From NCBI GenBank assembly GCA_964007475.1, contig OZ023274.1:76767303-76831302 (forward strand): a stretch of DNA of 64,000 nt, given 5' to 3'. This document shows positions 27,001 through 39,000 of the stretch, piece by piece; the stretch's first letter is position 1, and the number at the start of each line of letters is the position of its first letter. This DNA is from Hybos culiciformis. Its lineage: Eukaryota; Arthropoda; Insecta; Diptera; Hybotidae. The translations under genes and the position numbers were made by a program. The notes under the pieces are model-generated. The model had not been told where the DNA came from. It saw only the letters and a program-made list of their open reading frames with translations, and did not search any database.

Positions 27001-30000
27001 TCTATGAAGAAACAATTCTGACAAATTTTTTTTTTCACCCGGCCTAAACTTTTTTCATTCTAAACTACAAATAAAGAATTTTCTTGCACCCTAAACTACA
27101 AATCAAGAATTTTTTTTCCACTGTAAACTACAAATAAAGAATTTTTATTATTTTGTAAAAATAAACATTGAGTTTCAATGACGGACGAGAATTGAACAAA
27201 TCAATTAAGGGTGTCATCATTAAAATTACAATTAATTTTGAAGAATTATATATTTTGAACAATGTATAAAATTCATAATTATAAATCAAAATTATTGTTT
27301 TATTTAATTTTTAATAATTTAAAACGGTATATAAATCAAAAATTGATTTTCTTATATATATTTATAATTGTTAAAAAAATTTGCGGCTCTTTAATTTTTG
27401 ATATTTCTTAAAATTGGCTCGTTTATGTTTGGCCTGGTCTACCTCAATGGTAACGTGAAAATGACTTATACTATGCTTATGGGCGCAATTTTCAAAATCG
27501 GAACAGGGCGCCGAATCAGCTAGGACCGGGCCTCGGTCAAACCGACGACGGATAGACAAAAAAAATTTAAAATAATTAAAAAAATCTTTATTAATGCCAT
27601 ATCCAGTATCAAATCTATTATATAAGTGACAGCATAGATTAAGAATACAGAAGCTTCATACAACATTATTTTTGGTATTTTTAAGTCAATGTGTTAGTAA
27701 AATAAAATAAAATACGTGATAATTATCAATGTATGAAAAGAATTTTATTTAGTTTTACTAACTTCACAATAAAATACCAAAAAAGACTGAAAAAATGTTG
27801 TATGAAGCTTCCCATCTTTCTGTATTCTTAATCTATGGTGACAGGTAATTCAAAACAAATTCCAAATTAAGTTCTATAGAATAAATAAATTTTCTATTTT
27901 AACTCCTCTTTTATAAAAATTCCTAAACTTTCACTCATTCTTTGTTTTTTTTTATTATTTATTTATTCTTGAGAAACATATCAAGAGAATAATGAACTCT
28001 AAATAAGAAAACAATTTTTAGTATATATATATGTATTATTTTGATTTAAGAATTTAACTCAGAAAGACATAAAAATTATTTAAAATTTTTTTTGGTAAGA
28101 AATGAGTTTTGATTAGAATCATCAATTAAAGCTTTGTGAGAACAAAATAAAAATAAATATTTCGATGATAATATTGTCAACTTTATTTTTAATTTTTCAT
28201 TTCTTAGTTGGCAATAATTATCGGAAGACATTGAATTATTAAAATTATATAAGTTTACTGAATTAAATGAATTTCACATTTCATTTCATTGTGAAATAAA
28301 AATTCCATTCTGATGAACATGTTTCCTACCAAGAAGAAAGCAAAAATTTTGATGATAAAGATAGAATTTAATTAATAAACCGTTCTTATTATTTGACTCA
28401 TGCGTTTTTGTTTCTACCACGTACAGGTAGGCTGAATTTGATTAAAAGGCTGATTACAATAAATTAACATTGTCATATTAACGTTGTCGGGATAACTAAT
28501 ATGGAATGAACTAAATTACATATGTAGATTTAAATTGAAAATTAAAAATGAATTAGGGAGGTAGAAGGGTTCTAAGTATAATTGTTGAAAAATTTTAATT
28601 ACTAATTTTAAACTTATTTTGACATTAATTCATTTTTAGTTTTCCATTTAATTTCCTAATGAACTATTATATTATGCTGAAATTTTTCCGACTTTATTCG
28701 AATACATGATTTTCGATAATTTATCCTTTTTTTTTTTGTTTCAAGAATGATCTTATTTTCAATAATTATCTACCAAATTCGAAAAATAAAAATTCAGAGA
28801 CGAAAATTTATTGCATCAAATTTAGACATTGTAGTTTGAACAAATTATTCTGTATTTAATTGAATAAAAATGCCACTTTGAATAATACATAAACATGTTT
28901 TAAAACCGTGTTCGCGTACTAATAAGGTACACATATTTAAATAAAATAAAAAATTATGAAAATATCGAAACAAACATCGTATTATCAAAAAATTTAAATA
29001 ATTTCACTTCTAATTCTTTTTTTTTTTTTTGAATCTCTATTTAAAACCGAAATTGCAGAAAAATGGTACATAAAATAGTTTTAAACTTTTTATTTCTCCT
29101 GCAAACAAACTCATGATATTTACGTTGCTGCATGACTTTATGTACTTTTTGCGTATCCAACCAAATTTTTGAAATATAAATATTAACTTTTTTTTTTTGT
29201 TATTATAATATAAATGTTCATCATTCTTTTAATATTTATTTTAAATATTTAAATTAGGAATGAAATATCTAGGTCGTAACGGAATTGATTTATATAAATT
29301 TTTCTTGTTGCACTATACTATTTAAAATTATTTGCATGCAAAATTTATATTTAATAATAAAATATTGTGATATAAAGCTAGGTAGGTGTCAATATTAAAA
29401 TTATATATATAATTTTATTTAATAACTTCACATGAGATTGTAATTCAAATGCTTTAAGAGTTGTTATATATATGTACAATTTGACTCAAAAAACACACGT
29501 TTCCGATTACAGGAAACCCCCGCTTTACGAACACGATTCTATAAAATTCTTCGTATATCGAATATTCGTATAGCGAACCCAATAATTGATAATTTTTATG
29601 TGATATTCGTAAGTTCGAAATTTCGTATAACGAGCGTTCGTAAAGCGGGGGTTTGCTGTATGTTTTTTTGTATATTAAAGATACAAAAAGTTTCATAATT
29701 GTTTTTTTTTTAAGTAAAAACAATTTATTGAATTATTTAAACATTGCGGGTATTTTGTTGAAGAACCATATGTGTTAGATATGTGGTAAAAATAATGATT
29801 TTTAGAAAATACTTAATGGTTCCAATTAATATATCCTTATTCTATCTACTTGTGATGCATTATTTGTAAATATATCTAAGTCGTCATGTGTTCATACTTC
29901 AATTATAAATAATCATTCGAACTTGAGTTTCAAATTCGGAAAACAAAAATACTACGAGTGAACCTTTGTTTTTAGAGTGCTGCTGATAAGACGACTATAC

Positions 30001-33000
30001 ATTTGTTCACAATTAAACATCATTAAGAATAAATTAATTATTTTAATAAGAAAGTTTAAAAATCAGGTTATTAGGACAAAATACACAGAATTTGAACCAC
30101 ATATACATTTAATATATAATATTAACTATATATTAACAACATAAATTTATAGATTTATCAGGTAGGCATAAATATTAAAAAAAAAAAACTTGAAATTATT
30201 TTTATATCTTAATTACACGTGAAATTCAGCTGATTACACTGTAATTACCATGCTCAATGATTTATTATTAACTATTAATATGAAAATTACAGACAATGTA
30301 ATGCAAAAAAAGCAACATAAAACTAAAATTTTTTATAAAGAATGTAAAAATAAATAGAAAAAACTAAATTAATTTTATACTTTTTATGCTAATTTCACTT
30401 AATTAGAATATCATCTAAATAGTTGCAAACCATTGCAATCCATTGAATGTTTTTAATGTGCTACCAATAAAGAAAAATTATTTTATACATTATAAGTAAA
30501 TGTGATCAATAATTATTTCGTTACACATAACAATTATAAAATCAAATTATATCGTTACAATTCTAAATTATTTAAAACAGCATTTATCAAACAATTGTAA
30601 TCGAAGTTTATTGATTTTTAAAATATTTATACATATAAGTATATAAGACTATACGCACTACTATACATTATAATAATACAGGTACATAAGAATTTTTGTA
30701 TTATTAATGCAAAATTTGAAAATTTATTTTACCCTCAAAAGAATTTTCATAATATGAGTTTGAGAATGTAATTTAATATATGGGTGGTTAAAATTTAAAA
30801 ACAGATTCTCTGATAGAAATATGTGAGACCCAATAAAGCAGAACGGATTTTTTCTTGTTATATCGTGAATTAGTTTGTAAAGTAAAATTATAAACAAATT
30901 TTTTATGAGCTTTTACATAAATCTATGTATACAGTTTGTAAATAGATATATATAATGTTTTCTAATTTAAGTAGATAGCATATTAGGTATGCAAAAAATA
31001 TATATATGGTGCACATAAATCCTTTATTTTTCTTCTAAATTCTATAAAACAAATGAAAATCGTTTGTGGAAAGACAAAACATATTTAATTACCATTTCAT
31101 TAAAACGGGCAAACAAATGTAAATAGAAACAATTTTTAAGTATAATGATATGTTATTAAAATTTAATTTTTTTCCCTAACGCAATATGTTTGCCGTTTCC
31201 GTATTAACTAAAAGAATCAAATAGAAATTTTTGGGAAATTTTTAGAGTAACATTAACATAGTACATAGGATCAAGAAATAAAACCTATTAGTAGTTAGCG
31301 CTCTAGTATCCTAAGTTTTTTTATTAATGTAATTTATCTTACATAATAAATAAACCGAAAATAATAATAATAGAATCGTCATGTCTACCTCTTAATAAAT
31401 ATTTTTTCTTCTTTTGTGCTGAAAAAACCGATAACATTCGCTTGATATTCTCTAAAAGAAGTTGCACACTGATGAATAAAGTACAAATTTCTCTCAGGTA
31501 TACACATTTATTTTTCAATTGAAACAAATTTTTAAAATTGGATGCTATTTTTTCTTAAGCACCGACTTTGACCATAAAAATTAAACTACATTTAGCAGGT
31601 GTAAAGAATCAAGCTAAAAAAATAAGTTTATTTCTTTTTTTTTATTAGAGAAATAAATATAAGTATAGAGTTTTTTTTATATATATTAAAGACGATATAA
31701 CAAAAATTTTTGTAAATAACGAAAGAAAGTTATTTTCTTTAGAAAAAATTTTTTTTTCTTTCCTTAAGATGAAGAGTTTCTGTGATAATATGCAGGTCTG
31801 ATGTAAATATAGCAAGTGTAATGAGGTAAATCAAGTTCATTACACGTTTATCCATATACAGCTTTATATATTAATAATAATAATAATAAAAAAAAATCAT
31901 CAAGAAATTAAGAGTTCATTTCTCATGTTTTCAAAACTACTTAAAGTAACTAGTTTCAATTAAAAAAAAGAAAAAAAATTATAATTGCAAAACGTGAAGA
32001 AATTAACTTTAAAGGGATTTCTAAACCAGAAACTTTTGTAATTTTAAAAGGTATTCTGTGTTTTCAGAACAATTTTCAAAGCAAAAAAAAAATAATATGC
32101 GCGATTTTTTAAGAATATTAATTTATTATATAATTGCGACGACAACGCTAACTTTTTCTTTCACAAGAATTTATGACTTAGAAAAAATAAATTGAAATTA
32201 TAGAAATTTATGAAGAAAAATCAGGCTGCTCTTAATTTAAGTTAAGTGGTAAAACCGAAAATGAACTTATATTCTAAAGCCATTCAAGTCGAATTTAAAT
32301 AACTCTAAGGATTCAAAAATCTTTAAAATTATGTTAATATGTAGTTTGCATAATCTTCGATCAATTAATCTCCATTTAATTAGGTACCAATTTAACACCA
32401 TCATTATTTTTATATGTGTTTTAATATTATGTAATAAGAAAATTCGTTTAAATATCAGTAGAATTAAAAATGCCTTTGGTGATAATATTTTCACTATTGT
32501 CAGTGAACTTTGATGATTAAAGGTTTCAGCATAAAAATTCGGATATAAAATATTTCAGAAACATTATAACTAACTAACAGTATATATGCTAAAAATCTTG
32601 TATCACAAAAGGTGTTCAAAATGTGTAGCAAATGAATTTTAGCAAAATTTGCAACACCAAAATAATATTTGGTAAGAAAGAAATAGCTAATCCTGCTAAT
32701 AATGACTTTCAGTCAGTACAATAATTAAATAATTATTAAAAATATTCTTTTTTCAAGTCAAACATAATTTTATTAATTTCGTTGAATTTGACAAATATTT
32801 TTAAATTGATGAACATACACTGATGATACTGGATGGTTCTCCGAAAGTACGAGCAACTGAAAAAAAAACTAACGATATTTTGCAGAGATATGCATAATTG
32901 TATAATTTATATGTAAACTCATTGTTAGTTATATACTTATTAAATATTTAATAGTAATTTACATTTAATGATATGTTTAATTTATATTTATTTTAAATGA

Positions 33001-36000
33001 CAGTCATTAATTTTATTTTTCAGTATAAATTATAGATATTCACCAATCATACAGTTATATAGTTTTATTTGTCAACATAAATATACTATTTTCAGAAAAT
33101 GTTATTTTATTATTTTTTTTGTAAACAAATAATTCTTATCAAATAAATTTTACCAATTTAATTTTATACAAACTAAATTCTTAATAATTTCATTAATTTG
33201 TTTCTTTTATAATGACCAATTATAAAATTTATTACTTAGATAATTGTTATAAAATTCAAAGAAGTTTCTAATCTTAGGAAGTATATATTTGGAACTAATA
33301 TTTTAAGTTGAAAATTCTAAGGAAAAATAAATTAATAAATGAAAAAGTTTAATAATAACTTCGATTCATATGATAAATTTTTTTTTCGGTTTTAAAATTA
33401 ATAATATTTATTCGTAGTAAAATCCAAGTCAACTTATTCAAATATATCTAAAATAGGTGTACATATATTGAAAATTAACAAATATCTTCCGTCTTTTACT
33501 AATAATCCAAGAGGTTTACATTTAAAAACTGCATATAAAACTTTCTTTTTAATAACCTAATTTAAGATTTTTAAAACATTATACAAGATAGTATTTTGCA
33601 CATATTTCAACTTGAATTAATTTTTTTCTGTAAATTTTTAACTTTCCTGAATGAAATGTTAAAATTCTAAATAGCTACACTTTTGTCATTCATAACATAT
33701 TAATAATAAATGAAAATAAAATAACAAACTCATAACGGTTAAATTAATTTGTACACTTGACGGTCATGAAAGTATCTCCTCTTTCTTTATATATTTATTT
33801 ATATATATTTTATATCGCTACATGAATTTGAAATTAAAGAAAATTTCCATTAAATGTATAAACTTTTCTGTGTTCATATAAAATATGGTACATAAGCTTA
33901 CCAAAAAAAAATATAAAAATGTAGGTACACACACTCTATTATATTTGTATATGAAAGGCAAAGAAATAAAATTTAGATAAATTGATAGACAGCGGGAGTT
34001 GTTAATTAGATAATCATGATATAATCTTAATTCGTTATTATGTTGTCGTTATACTTTTTTTTTCTATTTTTTTTTTTCTTTTTGTGGACTATTTATGTTT
34101 TTAATGAATTTTCACACATAAATAAAATTAATCTACTTATGAATTGTTACATACATTTTTATATATACACGGGAATGAAGTTTAAGGGTTTTTTTTAGAT
34201 TTAGAAAATTATCTAAGTGGATTAAGAACAAATTAAATGGAAATAATTTGCTCTTCATGGAGTAATAAATAATAACAACATATGAAGATTTTTTATATTT
34301 AACATAATTTTTTTTTTGTAATATATCTAAGAAACTGGAATAATATATGAAAAATACAAAAGATTTCAAAAATATAATGATAATAATCTTAAAATTGAAC
34401 AAGTTATTAGTAATAAGAATAAAATATAAAAAATAAAATAAATTTCGCACTAAAATAATGAGTACAAATGTATATAATACCAATTTCAAAATATGAACTA
34501 GTTTAAATTAAATTAACATCATTAATTTCAACCAAAAATTAGCCTGAAATTCTTTAAAAAGAAAAAACGTTATCTGGCAGCTTATGGAGTTGTTATAGTT
34601 CCCAATTCACGTTGAAATTTGTGTTAGACAAGTCCATTATCGGCTTTACTTTTTAACATAGAAATGTTGTATATTATATCATATTATATCTATTAAAATA
34701 ACCCTACTCACAAAGTCACTAAACCTCAGATCTAAATCGAACGGTTTGCTAATTAAAACTATTTGTAATTAATTAGTCCTCATGGGGTACCAATACTAGA
34801 AATTAAAATAGATAACACTATAGAGTTGGTATAAACAAAAATGTTTTTATCTTTATATTTATGCTAAAAGAAATTGAATTTTGTCGAAATTTCGAAAACT
34901 AAACATCAAATAATATTTTTTGCCGTACTGTAATACTGTGTAATGAAATTCTTTTAGTTAATTAATATTTTGTATTTCTTTTTTCTGTGAAAAGAAAAAT
35001 TTTATAACAATATTGACCAATTGTAGGTAATTTGGTTTTTTTGTGTTGAAGTCGACTCGTCTCATAAATATTCTTTAATTTAATGCCTTTTTTATGAGCA
35101 AAACAAAAATGTATTATAAATTTATCAATGTATATTATAAATTTATTTATTAATTTTTTTCGTAAAATGAGAAAGTGAAAAGATTTTGATTAAAAAATTT
35201 TATCACATTTTTATGCATATTAACCCGATTACTTTTTTTTTTTCGTAAATCAAACTTAACATGAATTTCAATAAATTGGTTATGGTGGTTATGGTTAGAA
35301 ATTGGATTTTCTATATGTACTTAATTATAAATAAATTGAATTATTAAAGAAATGTCGTCACAAATTTTAATGATTTCTTTATAATAAATTATTTTCGAAG
35401 AAAAATTTTCATTTGTTTAATTTTTATTTTTAAATAGGAAAGAAGAAAAATGAGGTTAAGTTCATGAAAGCTGTAATAATATGAACTGAACATTATGTGA
35501 AATTTTCATTTCAGTAAAAAAATTGTTTATTATTATATGAACTTTGATTTTTCATGAAAAATAAATAAACAAATATTACACTATATACATAGCTGAATAA
35601 TAAAATGTGTACAATCTACAATTGTACATACTTAGTTATGAAATTATTTTCACTTATTTCTTTAAAAAATCGATGAGTAGAGTATATATAGTAAAATAAT
35701 GTATTGTAGTTTTTAATATTCGTAACTTCCAAGTACTTACTATTCTGCAGAACATAGTTTCTCGATAAATTTAAAAACTGTATTTTTAGTTAAATATTAA
35801 AATAATTTTTTGTATATCATAAAAAAGTCAGGAATATTTTAATATTAAAATTTTTATCTGCATCTGCAATATCATAAAATACTGGTATAAAATATGAAAT
35901 ATGATTTTTATGTTAAAAATTCTTATATGATTCGAATGAAAAATGTTTTATACATGGAAAAAATTTGTTCTACTACAGTAATAGGTTATAAAATAGGGTG

Positions 36001-39000
36001 CAAAAAATTATAATCTATATGACTAAATTAGATGACTTTTGAAATTATCAGAATGTGCAACATCTACTGTCATTGATTGGTTTATTGGACTTAATTTTTT
36101 TTTAATAAAACAAAGTGTGATGAAAAGCTAGGGTATAATGTCGGCTTTTTTGAAGCAAGTTTAAGTATCTCGATTTCATTTTCGAAAAATTAGCCAGTTT
36201 TATGAACTTACTAACTGTAATTTGAGTAAAAATATTGTATTATGGCAATCATATATTTAAACAGTATACAAGAACACAAGTGGTTGTTCTAAATGAGAAT
36301 CACTATAATGTTATAAAAAAAAAGTGAATATAATGTGAAGAATATAAAATGTTTTATAAACAGAATAAGAAAACAGGTTCATAAAATATATTGTAAGTAT
36401 GTATGTTTTGTTAAAATAAATTTTTTCTTCACTCCACCATCGCATTTATACATTTTTATTTATTATTATAATTTTGTGAAAATAATTTTTTTTATTTTTT
36501 TGTATGCGGTGAGTTAAGTTAGATGACTTTTTACTGAAATTCCACCGGCTTATAAAATATAGATTGGCATAAATTGTTTGCTTTTTAATATTAATTTTTT
36601 TTTTTTTTATTTTCCGTGTGATGTTATGATAATAATAAAAAAAAATAATTCTCATTTTATTAAAACATATATACAATATTATACATAATGTTTATAATGT
36701 GTTTTATATGGAATAATGAAATAAACGAAAATGCAAGAAAATTTATTCTCGTTTCTTTATAAATATGAGAAAAAAAAAAGTCTCTTGTAAATATTATATA
36801 TTTTTTATCATACACGTTTTTATTATTATTTATTATTATTATAATTTTTTTTTTGTTGTCCGTTGTCTCTTGTAATATATTCGTACTAGTGACCCAAATT
36901 TTTGTTGCCTGAGTTGTCTAGGCTCATTTCATATGCGGTAAGAGAAGAAATTATGTATCACATTTATACTGAATTTATATATTTTTAATTTTAAACGTAT
37001 ATTAGGTATATATGTTCATATATGTTAGATATGTTAAAATATTTTATACTAAATTTGTACAAGTCAACCTGTCTTGAATATTCATAATTTCACATTATAT
37101 ATTGTATACATTTTTTTTTATTATTTATATTTTTTTAATAAACTTGTTAACCTGTAAAAATCAAGTCATATTTTTTATCATCATTTATTAAAAAAATGTA
37201 AACATAAAATAACAAGTAGTAATGTTGAAAAAATTTAGTAATTTTATTTTACAAATATAAATAATTTACATATTTTCTTATAATTTATAGAATAATATTT
37301 AAAATTTCAACTTAAGTAATAATTATGAACATGGTATACTTTAATTCTCAAAATAAATCATCTTTGATATAAATGCAAAAATATTCTTTATTTTTTTCCT
37401 AAAATATAAATATTTCCTAACATATTGTTTATTTACAGGACTGAATATGCTTAAAAATTAATTTAATCTTCATTTAAAGATGTATATCTATAATTCTGTA
37501 TAAGAAATTGATTCATGTAAATAAATAGCGTATAGTATTATTGTGACCACGGTTTGCGATACTCTGGTTCAATTTGTGAATTAGATAACAAGTTAATCTA
37601 ATTCAATTCAATTCAATTGTACTTCACTTCAATGAATTTTAAAATGTAATCATTCTAAGTATACAAAACTTAAAAATATTAATTATATCTTATATAAATT
37701 TCAACGTTATGAAAGAAATGTTTTTCTTTTTCAAAATTTTTATTCTTGTTCCTAATAAATCTTTTGTTCATCTAAATTAAGTTATCAAATGGCACTGAAT
37801 TTCTATCAAATTTATAAAAAGCAAGAGTGCAACAATAATAAAAACATTATATATTAAGTAGAATCCAGGCGATTTTTGTTTTCATTTAATTAGTTTATAT
37901 TTTTTTTTTATAACTTAATTTATATTTTATATTTTTAAAATAATATTTAAATTATACTATAGATAATTCTAAGCAATATATAAAACTCAAATTACGGAAT
38001 AATTTTTGTAGTATACAAGTCGATATCGGCGCGAACGTTGTTTCGCTTTAACCTACAGTTAATTATAGAGTTATGGAGTTATGGTCTTGAGTTCATATAT
38101 CCCATACAAAAAAGCATTTCCAGCTGTTCTCAAGTGATTCGCTTACGAGTGAATAGCAATTAATTTTAAATATATATAGATAATCACTTTATAATAAATA
38201 AAATTTAATATTTTATTTATTATCCTTAATTTCCTAAAAGAAAATCACTACTCTTACTTTTGGTTTTCCTTCTAAATTTTCTTACTGGATTTTCATAAGA
38301 AATAAAGCATACTATAATTTAATCAAAAAATTTCCGCTTAATTAAAAAATGGATATTAAAAGAAAATTAATTACATATATACATTATATTGATTATATCT
38401 TTTTACTTTTACTTATAAAATATATGGCTTTAAGAAATAACATGACATATTTTGTTGACACTGAAAGTACAATCATAAACTGACTGCAGAGATCTTCGGT
38501 AAAATAATGTATTTTATATGGTTTGTGTCCATCTTAATTCAAAAAATCTGTCTGTGTTCAAACTAAAGCAATTCTTGAATTTCTAATAATAATTATATTC
38601 TTTATTATGGTAAATAAAAATTGCAATTAAAAGGATTGTATGGTAATGTGGTGAGCTACATTAGATCATATACGCAAAATTGAAATAAAAAAAATTTTCA
38701 TGATTTTATAATTTTTTATAAAGTCGTAATCGAAAATTCCATAATGTTTTCTCTTTACTACTTATATAAACATAAAATAAATTAATCTAAATTGCTCATA
38801 GTAATTTACTGGAATAATTTTGTTTTTTTTTTATTTGTTTACTTTTTTATGTTTAGTACATACTTTCTTTTGAATTTCCTATATAAGAATTTGCATTACA
38901 AAAACAAATAAAAAAGATATTCAAAAAAGTTGAATTATTATGCCGTAGCGTAGATTTGAACTTTTTTTTTCGTAGAAATTTAATGGAGAAAATTGCATCA

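Noticed and set aside
27371..27559. Minus-strand 62-codon frame as a transposase fragment
   Set aside because: It crosses the right border of the hAT-like element into flanking DNA and shows no recognisable hAT motif.
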